A DNA stretch of 7,161 nt. It comes from an uncultured Collinsella sp. (GTDB lineage: Bacteria; Actinomycetota; Coriobacteriia; Coriobacteriales; Coriobacteriaceae). The position numbers and the translations under genes are program-made. This document shows, one piece after another, positions 1 to 5,976 of this stretch. The notes beneath the pieces are model-generated. The model saw nothing but the letters and a program-made list of their open reading frames with translations. It was not told where the DNA came from and did no database searches. The stretch covers positions 1-7,161 of the forward strand of contig CAAFQK010000053.1 in assembly GCA_900765115.1 (NCBI GenBank), written 5' to 3'. Position 1 is the first letter of the stretch; each line of letters opens with the position of its first letter.

Positions 1-119
1 AAGAAGATGTTGGAATAGCCCTGCTCGCAGACCTTGTCCACGGCAGCCTCAATCTGAGGACGGAGAGCGAGGGCATCGCTCACAACCTTCTCGTAACGAG
101 GCTCATCGAAATTGAACAT
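1..119 (-). CDS. N-terminal fragment of a probable SIS-domain sugar-phosphate isomerase/deglycase (runs off left edge)
   Basis: Thirty-nine complete codons are visible from an ATG at 119 reading leftward; the rest lies outside the window. The peptide begins MFNFDEPRYEK and continues with ALALRPQIEAAVDKV and a short hydrophobic strand (SNIF) at the edge. This layout, an amphipathic helix followed by 'xGYSNIFF' leading into a strand, resembles the start of SIS-domain phosphosugar-binding proteins of the fructoselysine-6-phosphate deglycase/AgaS type, which isomerise or deglycate amino-sugar phosphates in the cytoplasm. The start is supported by AGGAG (complement of 126-130), six bases before the ATG. 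The catalytic part is not visible, so the family call rests on resemblance of the N-terminus only; that a protein-coding gene starts here is much surer than its function. Confidence 0.55.
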   Translation of the reverse strand, partial: MFNFDEPRYEKVVSDALALRPQIEAAVDKVCEQGYSNIF

Positions 120-125
120 CCCTTA

Positions 126-130
126 CTCCT
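126..130 (-). promoter_or_regulatory. Shine-Dalgarno AGGAG of the left-edge gene
   Basis: The complement of CTCCT lies six bases upstream of the ATG at 119 and fixes the start of the minus-strand gene. Confidence 0.7.
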
Positions 131-161
131 AACTCACTTAGATGAACCCTTCATTCATCCC

Positions 162-171
162 ATAACGTTAT
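162..171. promoter_or_regulatory. Perfect palindrome ATAACGTTAT, possible operator
   Basis: A self-complementary decamer sits at the -10/start region of the candidate minus-strand promoter. Position suggests a repressor site, but ten bases in AT-rich DNA can occur by chance and no regulator family is identifiable from it. Confidence 0.25.
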
Positions 172-197
172 AATACTTTATATAACTAACTATGCAA
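170..197 (-). promoter_or_regulatory. Candidate sigma70-type promoter of the left-edge gene
   Basis: On the minus strand TTGCAT (192-197) and TATTAT (170-175) are separated by 16 bases and lie about 50-75 bases before the ATG at 119. The surrounding 150 bases are far more AT-rich than the genes. A perfect 10-base palindrome, ATAACGTTAT (162-171), overlaps the downstream end of the -10, where a repressor could block transcription. TATAAC at a 19-base spacing is a worse alternative -10. Confidence 0.45.
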
Positions 198-237
198 GTA
201 CTATTTTGGTCCCGTTCTTTCATCAAGCCCCTTAAAA

Positions 238-255
238 CAACAATCGGCGTTGTTG
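238..255. promoter_or_regulatory. Inverted repeat CAACAA-N6-TTGTTG, possible operator
   Basis: Perfect 6-base arms flank TCGGCG. It lies about 40 bases upstream of the -35 of the candidate minus-strand promoter, and 18 bases before another inverted repeat (274-288). It could be an activator or distal repressor site for the left-edge gene. There is no T tract, so it is not a terminator. Confidence 0.25.
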
Positions 256-273
256 GACACAGCGTGCAAGTTC

Positions 274-288
274 ATTGAACGATTCAAT
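274..288. promoter_or_regulatory. Inverted repeat ATTGAA-CGA-TTCAAT, possible operator
   Basis: Perfect 6-base arms around a CGA centre give a 15-base dyad. The TTGAA..TTCAA form with a central CG is in the style of operators of LacI-type sugar regulators, but this is only a resemblance. Its nearest promoter is that of the left-edge gene about 75 bases away. Confidence 0.28.
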
Positions 289-906
289 ATGCATCGTCTC
301 TAGTTAAATGACGTCCTATGCAAATACCTTTAATCCGCTTGGGGCCGACGAATCTTTTGACTGTCCGCAGAAGCTTTCCCGGAATTCCCTATGGATAGAC
401 GCGCCGGTAATCGCTTCGTTATCTGGCTTATTGCGCATTGCCGGGGCGTCTGGGAGAAAGCACAATCTACCGCGTGGTCAACTAGCGTTTCATCGGAATC
501 GACCGCATCCGCGCCAAATACTAAATCGCAATCGTTGAAACTCGTCCGATCATATGGCGGCAATTTCTCGCCTTAAAAATGAGCACGAAATAAGGGGGCA
601 GCTGTTTGCAACTTGCTTTATTCGTAAGTGTTTTTACTGAAAAAACAATCACCGACCAAACAGCACTATTAATTGTTTGGCTCTTTGCTGTACAGCCATC
701 TTTCGTATACGTCTCTCGTCTATCTCTCATCTCACGGTTGGAGACGAAAGGTGTGCGGGAGTGGATAATTGGACGGCATTTGGACCTGCGACGGATTATT
801 TCATCCGAAAATCCACGCTCATTCGGCGGGCACGCGGGGCCTATGCCCAATCCGCTGGCATCGTCTTCAGTTCGCCGCAGAGCCGCGGTCCCATATGGGT
901 ATACTC

Positions 907-941
907 TCGAGGATTCGACTCGATTCGCCCCCGCTGGGGCG
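907..941 (+). promoter_or_regulatory. Two adjacent hairpins directly before the peptidase RBS
   Basis: Hairpin one pairs TCGAG (907-911) with CTCGA (919-923) around a 7-base loop. Hairpin two pairs CGCCCC (926-931) with GGGGCG (936-941) around CGCT, six consecutive G-C pairs. It ends two bases before the AAAGGAG ribosome site (944-950). A stem this close would hinder or tune ribosome loading. Whether it is regulated cannot be told from the sequence. Confidence 0.4.
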
Positions 942-943
942 TC

Positions 944-950
944 AAAGGAG
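944..950 (+). promoter_or_regulatory. Shine-Dalgarno AAAGGAG deciding the peptidase start
   Basis: AAAGGAG lies seven bases before the ATG at 958. The same frame stays open upstream to 769, but only this ATG has a good ribosome site, and the family's N-terminus begins here. Confidence 0.8.
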
Positions 951-957
951 ACTGCCT

Positions 958-3900
958 ATGCCCACCACCTCAACCGACCCGCGCGCCGCTGCTGCCGCGC
1001 TGCTGGTGCCCGGTACCACCTGCCACGGTTTTGCCGTCGAGCGCTGCGAGACCGTGCCCGAGCTCGACTCGGACGCCTACGTGCTGCGCCACACTGCCTC
1101 GGGCGCTCGCCTGCTGTACCTGGCATGCGACGACGAGAACAAGGCCTTTGCCATTGGCTTTAAGACGCCGCCGGCCGATTCCACCGGCGTGTTCCATATT
1201 CTTGAGCACTCGGTGCTGTGCGGGTCGGCCAAGTTCCCCGTCAAGGAGCCGTTTGTCGACCTGATCAAGAGCTCCATGCAGACGTTCCTCAACGCCATGA
1301 CCTACCCCGACAAGACCATCTACCCCGTTGCCACCACCAACGAGCAGGATCTGTACAACCTGATGGACGTGTACCTGGACGCGGTGTTCAACCCGGCCAT
1401 CTATACCAAGCCCACCATTTTTGAGCAGGAGGGCTGGCACTACGAGCTGGACCTGTCGGAGGGCGCCGAGGGCGCGGACGGCTCCGCGAGCCTGCGCGAG
1501 GGCACGCTGCGTTATAACGGCGTGGTGTTCAACGAGATGAAGGGCGCGCTGTCCGACCCCATGAGCGTGCTGGACGACGCCGTCAACGCCGCGCTCTATC
1601 CCGACACCGCCTATGCGCACGAGAGCGGCGGCGACCCGCGCGCGATTCCCGCGCTCACCTACGAGCAGTTCCTGGACACGCACGCGCGCCACTACAACCC
1701 CTCCAACTCCTACATCACGCTCTACGGCGACCTGGACGTGGACCGCGCACTGGCCTTTTTGGACGAGCGCTATCTGTCGCAGCCGAGTGCCGCAAGTCGG
1801 CGCATGGACGCAGCCGTTGCCGCCGGCGAGGACCCGTCCACGCTGGCGCCCAATCCGCTGGGCGTGCAGGCGCCCGTGACCTGCGAGTACAAGCGCATCG
1901 AGATGGCCACCACGCCCGAGAACGCCCTGGTGGGCCTGGGCCTGGTGCTGGGCAGCGCGCTCGACCGCAAACGCACGATCGCGGCGAACATCCTGTTCGA
2001 GGCGCTGCTGGGCTCCAACGAAGCACCGGTTAAGAAAGCCATTCTGGCCGCCGGCCTGGGCGGCAACGTGGTGAGCTACACCGCAGCCGAGAGCCTGCAG
2101 CCCTACGAGCTCATCATGCTGCAAAACGCGCAGCCCGGCGTGGCGCGCGAGCTGCGCCGCGTGTTCCAGGACGCCTGCCGCGACCTATGCGAACATGGCG
2201 TTCCGCGCGAGCGCCTGGAAGCCATCATCAGCAGCAACGAATACGACCTGCGCCAGCGCGACTACGGTATCGCCGACGGTGTGGCCATTGCGTGCGACGC
2301 GCTGAGCACCTGGCTCTACGATGACGACGCCGCGACGCTGGCGCTCAAGTACGGCCCGGTGTACGAGGAGCTGCGTGACGAGCTGGACGGCAGCTACTTT
2401 GAGGACCTGCTGCGCGAGCTGGTGCTGGAAAACGACCACATGGCACTGGTCGAGCTGGCGCCGGTGGATGCCGCCGAGGGTTCGGAGGGTGCCGAGGCCG
2501 CTGAGCTGGCAGCCAAGCGCGATGCCATGACCGATGCCGAGCTGGCCGACGTGGTCGAGCGCACGGCCGCGCTGCGTGCCGCGCAGGAGGCCGAGGACAC
2601 GCCCGAGGCCAAGGCCACGCTGCCGCGCCTGCGCGTGTCCGACATTGGCGAGGCGCGCCCCGAGCCGCCGCTGGTCGTGGACACGACCGCGCCCATCCCC
2701 TGCCTGCGCCACGGCATCCCCACCAACCGTCTGGCCTACGCCATGCAGTATTTCGATCTGAGCTGCGTCGCGTTTGAGGACCTGCCCTATGTGACGCTGC
2801 TCTGCCGCCTGCTCAAACAGCTGCCCACGAGCGAGCACTCGGCCGAGGAACTCGACAACTTGCTCGCCGGCAAGCTGGGCTTTTTGAGCTTTACGACCGA
2901 GGTCATGACCCAGCCCGACGTGGACGGCGTGCGCCCCTACCTGCTGGTGAGCGCCGGCGCCCTGTCCGAGAAGATCGATGCGCTGGCGAGCCTGCCGCGC
3001 GAGGTGTGGTCGAGCACGCTTTTGCTCGACGCCGACGCCGACCGCGTGCGCGATGTGCTCACGCAGATTCGCATTGGGCTTGAGCAGGGCTTTATCAACA
3101 ACGGTCACTCGGCGGCGCTCGGTCGCGCGATGAGCTACAGCTCGCCTTCGGCCGTGGTGCGCGAGCAGCTTTCGGGCGTGGACTTCTACCTGTTCCTGCG
3201 CGATCTGCTCGACCACTTTGACGAGCACCTGGACGACCTGCGCGCCAAGCTTGCCGAGCTGGCAGGCCGCATCTTTGTGACCGATGGGTGCCTGGCGAGC
3301 TTTACCGGCAGTGATGAGGACTTTAACGCGTACTGGGCCGCCGCGGGCGACCTGGGGTTGGGCGCGGGCGACGGCGCCAATGCCGGCCGCGACGCGCTCG
3401 TGGTGCCGACGCCGTGCGACCGCCACGAGGCCTTTGTCATCCCCAGCGATATCTGCTTTGCGGCAAGCGCGTGCGATCCGCGTCGCCTGGGCATCGACGT
3501 GACGGGCGCCTGGGCGGTTGCCGCCAACGCGCTTTCCTACGACTACCTGTGGAACGAGATCCGCGTGAAGGGCGGCGCGTACGGCTGCGGATTCCGCGCG
3601 GCCGGCGAGCGTCAGGCGGCGTTCTACACCTACCGCGACCCGGCAATCGACCCCTCGATTGAGCGCGTGGCGCGCGCAGGCGAATGGCTCGGCAGCTTTG
3701 AGCCCGACGAGGCCGCCTTTGAGGGCTTTATCGTAAGCTGCGTGAGCGGCATAGACGCGCCGGTGAAGCCCTACGCGCTCACCAAGCGCCGCAACACGAC
3801 CTACCTGGCCGGGCTCGATCCGCACGCACGCGAGGAGCGTCGCGCCCAGATGCTCGCCGCCACGCCCGGCGAGCTTCGCTCGCTCGGCACCGACGTGACG

Positions 3901-3996
3901 CGCATCGCAGCCGAGTCGCCCACCTGCGTCTTTGGCGGCCGAGACGTCATCGCCAAGAGCAACGCCGGCTTCAACGTCATCGACCTGCTGGGCTAA
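958..3996 (+). CDS. M16C zinc metallopeptidase (insulinase family, PreP/Cym1-like)
   Basis: The 1012-residue protein degrades peptides inside a closed two-half chamber, as M16C enzymes (presequence protease, Cym1, insulinase-like bacterial peptidases) do; its bacterial substrate is unknown. The inverted zinc motif HxxEH is intact: H80-I-L-E83-H84, followed by SVLCGS and EPFVDLIKSSMQTFLNAMTYPD, typical of the family. The third zinc ligand is E193 in GVVFNEMKG. The C-terminal half carries KGGAYG (GGAYG at 872-876) and a following TYRDP, the conserved substrate-cradle segment. The middle, roughly residues 460-720, matches the position of the M16C-associated domain and includes an Ala/Glu-rich, probably coiled or linker stretch around 510-560. 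Length is normal for the family (about 970-1050). There is no signal peptide or membrane segment, so it should be cytoplasmic. An acidic insert (about 167-182) lies between the HxxEH and E193. It appears monocistronic, with a strong terminator seven bases after the stop. Confidence 0.93.
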   Translation: MPTTSTDPRAAAAALLVPGTTCHGFAVERCETVPELDSDAYVLRHTASGARLLYLACDDENKAFAIGFKTPPADSTGVFHILEHSVLCGSAKFPVKEPFVDLIKSSMQTFLNAMTYPDKTIYPVATTNEQDLYNLMDVYLDAVFNPAIYTKPTIFEQEGWHYELDLSEGAEGADGSASLREGTLRYNGVVFNEMKGALSDPMSVLDDAVNAALYPDTAYAHESGGDPRAIPALTYEQFLDTHARHYNPSNSYITLYGDLDVDRALAFLDERYLSQPSAASRRMDAAVAAGEDPSTLAPNPLGVQAPVTCEYKRIEMATTPENALVGLGLVLGSALDRKRTIAANILFEALLGSNEAPVKKAILAAGLGGNVVSYTAAESLQPYELIMLQNAQPGVARELRRVFQDACRDLCEHGVPRERLEAIISSNEYDLRQRDYGIADGVAIACDALSTWLYDDDAATLALKYGPVYEELRDELDGSYFEDLLRELVLENDHMALVELAPVDAAEGSEGAEAAELAAKRDAMTDAELADVVERTAALRAAQEAEDTPEAKATLPRLRVSDIGEARPEPPLVVDTTAPIPCLRHGIPTNRLAYAMQYFDLSCVAFEDLPYVTLLCRLLKQLPTSEHSAEELDNLLAGKLGFLSFTTEVMTQPDVDGVRPYLLVSAGALSEKIDALASLPREVWSSTLLLDADADRVRDVLTQIRIGLEQGFINNGHSAALGRAMSYSSPSAVVREQLSGVDFYLFLRDLLDHFDEHLDDLRAKLAELAGRIFVTDGCLASFTGSDEDFNAYWAAAGDLGLGAGDGANAGRDALVVPTPCDRHEAFVIPSDICFAASACDPRRLGIDVTGAWAVAANALSYDYLWNEIRVKGGAYGCGFRAAGERQAAFYTYRDPAIDPSIERVARAGEWLGSFEPDEAAFEGFIVSCVSGIDAPVKPYALTKRRNTTYLAGLDPHAREERRAQMLAATPGELRSLGTDVTRIAAESPTCVFGGRDVIAKSNAGFNVIDLLG

Positions 3997-4002
3997 CGCA
4001 CT

Positions 4003-4044
4003 AAAGGTAGATTTTTGGGACATGCCCGAAAATCTACCTTTTTT
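4003..4044 (+). terminator. Strong intrinsic terminator after the peptidase gene
   Basis: Seventeen pairs form between 4003-4019 and 4025-4041 around the loop ACATG: sixteen Watson-Crick plus one T4016/G4028 pair that is U-G in the plus-strand RNA but A/C on the minus strand. The stem ends in a six-T tract (4039-4044). This shows it works for plus-strand transcription and ends the peptidase message. Its sequence recurs in decayed form at 5977-6010, so it may be a copy of a dispersed element. Confidence 0.92.
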
Positions 4045-4082
4045 CTGCGGCATGAGCGGGGCGGCGCAGCCCACCGCGGCGG

Positions 4083-4145
4083 TTTGTCTCAATCTGTAAC
4101 ATCTAGACGGCAATATCGGCTCCAGATGTTACAGATCGAGACGTT
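4083..4145. repeat. Hairpin unit 1 of the composite element
   Basis: The arms GTCTCAATCTGTAACATCT (4086-4104) and AGATGTTACAGATCGAGAC (4124-4142) pair at 18 of 19 positions; the odd pair is A4091/C4137, which becomes G/U on the minus strand. The inner three pairs (TCT/AGA) are not shared with unit 2, so the stem here reaches three bases deeper into the 25-base interior. Confidence 0.85.
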
Positions 4146-4163
4146 TCCAGACGACGCCGACCT

Positions 4164-4226
4164 TTTGTCTCAATCTGTAACAACTAGGTCCAATTTTGCC
4201 GAGTTACTGTTACAGATCGAGACAAA
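4164..4226. repeat. Hairpin unit 2 of the composite element
   Basis: The 19-base arms (4164-4182 and 4208-4226, outer TTTGTCTC/GAGACAAA) pair at 18 of 19 positions, with the same odd A/C position as unit 1 (A4172/C4218). The interior has its own possible small stem (AACT 4182-4185 with AGTT 4202-4205, then GG 4187-4188 with CC 4199-4200), unlike unit 1. Confidence 0.85.
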
Positions 4227-4262
4227 CCGCCGCAGACGCCCATCACAGCACAGATAAAACCC

Positions 4263-4289
4263 GCCAAAATAAACCTGTCCCTTTTTGGC
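4263..4289. repeat. Short hairpin GCCAAAA...TTTTGGC upstream of the cyclo-ligase gene
   Basis: Seven-pair arms (4263-4269 and 4283-4289) flank a 13-base loop holding AACCTGTCCC. It lies 11 bases before the AGGAGG of the next gene, so it would be in its leader. The form (A/T-rich inner stem, GC tips, GGGACAGG on the minus strand) looks like another short dispersed palindrome, but only one copy is present here. It has no following T tract, so termination is unlikely. Confidence 0.45.
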
Positions 4290-4300
4290 AAGTTTGCTAG

Positions 4301-4306
4301 AGGAGG
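4301..4306 (+). promoter_or_regulatory. Shine-Dalgarno AGGAGG deciding the cyclo-ligase start
   Basis: A full-consensus AGGAGG is five bases before the ATG at 4312. An in-frame TTG at 4285 lies inside the preceding hairpin and has no ribosome site, so it is rejected as start. Confidence 0.85.
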
Positions 4307-4311
4307 TTGGG

Positions 4312-4908
4312 ATGGACAAGGCTGAGTTGCGGCGGGCGGTGATTGCTCGGCGTGATGCTCTTGATTTGGACTTGCGGGCAGCGAAGTCTGCCGTTATCTG
4401 CGCGCGGCTTGTTGAGCTGTTGGATCGCTTGGATGCCGCGGCGCCGCACACCGTTGCCATCTATGCCGCGATGGGCTCCGAAGTCGACCCAGCCGCGTTT
4501 GCCGCTGCGGCCGCCAAACGCGGCTGGCGCGTGGCCTATCCGTGCATGCTCTCGGCAATTGATGCCGCAGCTTGTGGCCAGCGCATGTGCATGCGAGCAG
4601 TTGCCGCCGACGATGCGTCCGCGGCTCCGTTTATCGCCCACCCCGCGAGGGCCTTCGCGGCCACGGACATCGACAGCGACCGCTTCCCCATCGTGCCTGC
4701 CGAAGCACTCGACATGATTGTTGTGCCGCTCGTGGCCTTCGATCAAACCGGCGCGCGCCTGGGCTACGGCGGCGGCTGCTATGACCGCTACCTGCCCATG
4801 CTCTCGCCCGTATGTCAAATCGTCGGCATCGCCTTCGACGAACAACGCATCAACCACGTCCCCACCGATGCCCACGACCTGCCGCTACCCAACATCATCA
4901 GCGCCTAA
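4312..4908 (+). CDS. 5-formyltetrahydrofolate cyclo-ligase
   Basis: The 198-residue cytoplasmic enzyme converts 5-formyl-tetrahydrofolate to 5,10-methenyl-tetrahydrofolate with ATP, returning the storage/inhibitory folate to the one-carbon pool. The family signature GARLGYGGGCYDRYL, the ATP/phosphate loop, is at about residues 147-161. The N-terminus has the usual basic helix (K3, R7, R8, R13, R14), and YAAMGSEVDP (51-60) matches the conserved strand with the folate-contacting Glu. The C-terminus GIAFDEQ...VPTDAHDLPL (172-192) is also typical. Length is normal. The gene follows a terminator and a 267-base repeat-rich gap, so it likely has its own promoter; none is clear (GATAAA near 4253 is a weak -10 candidate). 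It is convergent with metA, 42 bases apart. Confidence 0.93.
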   Translation: MDKAELRRAVIARRDALDLDLRAAKSAVICARLVELLDRLDAAAPHTVAIYAAMGSEVDPAAFAAAAAKRGWRVAYPCMLSAIDAAACGQRMCMRAVAADDASAAPFIAHPARAFAATDIDSDRFPIVPAEALDMIVVPLVAFDQTGARLGYGGGCYDRYLPMLSPVCQIVGIAFDEQRINHVPTDAHDLPLPNIISA

Positions 4909-4950
4909 CCGCCGCCACATCAGCCACGGCTACAGCAGTACCATCACAGC

Positions 4951-5877
4951 CTAGTGCTCCTCGCCGGCGCGGGCCAGGTCGTAGGGCGTGGTCTGGTAGA
5001 CGTAGTAGTTGAGCCAGTTGGTGTAGAACAGCTGAGCCTGGCTGCGCCAGACGTTACGCGGCTCGGCGGTGGGGTCGTCACCTGGGAAGTAATGCGCCGG
5101 CACCTGGGGGTTGAGCCCGCGCTTCACGTCGCGCTCGTACTCCAAGCGCAACGTGTCGGTATCGTACTCGGGATGGCCAAAGACAAAGAAGCGGCGGCTG
5201 TCGGTCGACTTGACGATGTACAAGCCCACCTCGTCGGACACGGCCACGACCTCAAGCTGCGGCTCGGCCTCCACGTCCTCGCGGCGCACATCGGTGTTGC
5301 GCGAATGCACGGCATAGAAACGGTCGTCGAAGCCGCGGACCAGCGGGCTTTGCGGCTTCACCAGATAATGCTCGAACACACCGCTCGCCTTTGCCGGCAG
5401 GTCGTACTTCTGGATACCGTAATGATGGTACAGGCCAGCCTGCGCGCCCCAACAAATGTGCAGCGTAGAGTGCACGTGCGTGGTGGACCAATCCATGATC
5501 TGGCAGAGCTCGGGCCAGTAGTCGACCTCTTCGAACGGCATCTGCTCCACCGGCGCGCCCGTGATGATCAGGCCGTCGTAGTGGATGTCGCGGATGTCGT
5601 CGAACGTGCGGTAGAACGTCTCCAAGTGGCCGGCGCTCACGTGCGTGGCCTCGTGCGTCTTGGTGCGCAGCAGGTCCACCTCCACCTGCAGCGGCGTGTT
5701 GGAGAGCTTGCGCATGATCTGCGTCTCGGTGGCAATCTTGGTGGGCATGAGGTTGAGGATGAGCACGCGCAGCGGACGGATGTCCTGGTGCAGCGCGCGG
5801 TACTCGGTCATGACAAAGATGTTCTCGCTCTCGAGCTGCGCGGCGGCAGGGAGGGCGTCGGGGATGCGAATGGGCAT
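4951..5877 (-). CDS. metA: Homoserine O-acetyltransferase of the MetA family
   Basis: The 308-residue cytoplasmic enzyme activates homoserine in the first committed step of methionine synthesis. The protein follows the E. coli MetA pattern end to end, from MPIRIPD and EIRPL-like 'DIRPLRVLILNLMP' to 'FTNWLNYYVYQ.TPYDL'. The glutamine-amidotransferase-like triad is intact: C142 in HICWGAQAG, H235 and E237 in FGHPEYD. Residue 111 is Glu (TGAPVEQMPFEEVDYW); in characterised MetA enzymes Glu111 goes with acetyl-CoA use and Gly111 with succinyl-CoA, so the product should be O-acetylhomoserine despite the usual 'succinyltransferase' label. Start is fixed by AAGGAG five bases before the ATG at 5877. 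No SAM riboswitch or T-box is recognisable in the 210-base divergent region upstream, and no intrinsic terminator is visible beyond the stop at 4951. Confidence 0.95.
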   Translation of the reverse strand: MPIRIPDALPAAAQLESENIFVMTEYRALHQDIRPLRVLILNLMPTKIATETQIMRKLSNTPLQVEVDLLRTKTHEATHVSAGHLETFYRTFDDIRDIHYDGLIITGAPVEQMPFEEVDYWPELCQIMDWSTTHVHSTLHICWGAQAGLYHHYGIQKYDLPAKASGVFEHYLVKPQSPLVRGFDDRFYAVHSRNTDVRREDVEAEPQLEVVAVSDEVGLYIVKSTDSRRFFVFGHPEYDTDTLRLEYERDVKRGLNPQVPAHYFPGDDPTAEPRNVWRSQAQLFYTNWLNYYVYQTTPYDLARAGEEH

Positions 5878-5882
5878 GGATG

Positions 5883-5888
5883 CTCCTT
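5883..5888 (-). promoter_or_regulatory. Shine-Dalgarno AAGGAG of metA
   Basis: The complement of CTCCTT lies five bases before the ATG at 5877. It confirms the start, which also matches the conserved MPIR N-terminus. Confidence 0.8.
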
Positions 5889-5976
5889 ACGAGTCAGTTG
5901 CAGCTATGGTACAACGACCGGCCCCATCCGCGCGAGCACATCGCCCAGCGATGCCGTCAGCGGCCCAAATCACTCC

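Larger units (their letters stand above)
120..957. other. Long intergenic region with no supportable gene
   Basis: About 840 bases separate the divergent left-edge gene and the M16C peptidase. Positions 120-300 are AT-rich and carry the promoter and dyads listed separately. Positions 300-580 are of mixed composition; small open frames overlap on both strands (plus 308-538 and 391-576, minus 330-563), but none has a convincing RBS, recognisable protein or gene-like codon use, so I call none of them. Positions 629-680 are AT-rich and can form mutually exclusive small hairpins (629-647, 643-678 or 656-680). Positions 720-957 become GC-rich and probably include the peptidase leader; TATACT at 900-905 could be a -10 but has no clear -35. 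I saw no tRNA, tmRNA, RNase P or SRP RNA signature. A decayed gene in 300-580 is possible. Confidence 0.6.
4076..4233. repeat. Composite palindromic element: two hairpin units with 81-base period inside a 26-base inverted repeat
   Basis: Four arms are present. Arms 1 and 3 (4083-4101 and 4164-4182) are the identical 19-mer TTTGTCTCAATCTGTAACA. Arms 2 and 4 (4127-4142 and 4208-4223) are the identical 16-mer TGTTACAGATCGAGAC. Both arm pairs are offset by exactly 81 bases, and both units have a 25-base interior although the interiors share little sequence beyond CTAG. The outermost arms extend further: 4076-4101 pairs with 4208-4233 over 26 bases with one mismatch. Thus the element can fold as two side-by-side hairpins or as one nested structure. 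There is no transposase, so it would be a non-autonomous (MITE/REP-like) element or a structured RNA. It carries no T tract and is not a simple terminator. Confidence 0.85.

Noticed and set aside
308..576. Small open frames in the long intergenic region
   Set aside because: Overlapping frames on both strands, no ribosome sites, no recognisable protein, and codon use unlike the real genes.
769..957. Upstream extension of the peptidase frame to an ATG at 769
   Set aside because: No ribosome site there, extra residues unlike the family, and AAAGGAG precisely precedes the ATG at 958.
850..957. tRNA or tmRNA 3' end suggested by GATTCGACTCGATTCGCC
   Set aside because: No T-arm GTTCGA context with pairing stem, no acceptor partner and no CCA; the sequence is better explained by two leader hairpins.
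970..2124. Minus-strand open frame (384 codons) opposite the peptidase N-terminal half
   Set aside because: Same composition artefact; the HxxEH-bearing plus-strand frame is the real gene.
2185..4113. Long minus-strand open frame (642 codons) across the peptidase gene
   Set aside because: It is a shadow of the GC-rich plus-strand gene: low-complexity Ala/Val/Gly/Arg/Gln/His composition, no family motifs, and it would run through the strong terminator.
4076..4233. CRISPR array
   Set aside because: Only two units, each itself a long inverted repeat with an internal interior; no regular direct-repeat/spacer series and no cas genes.
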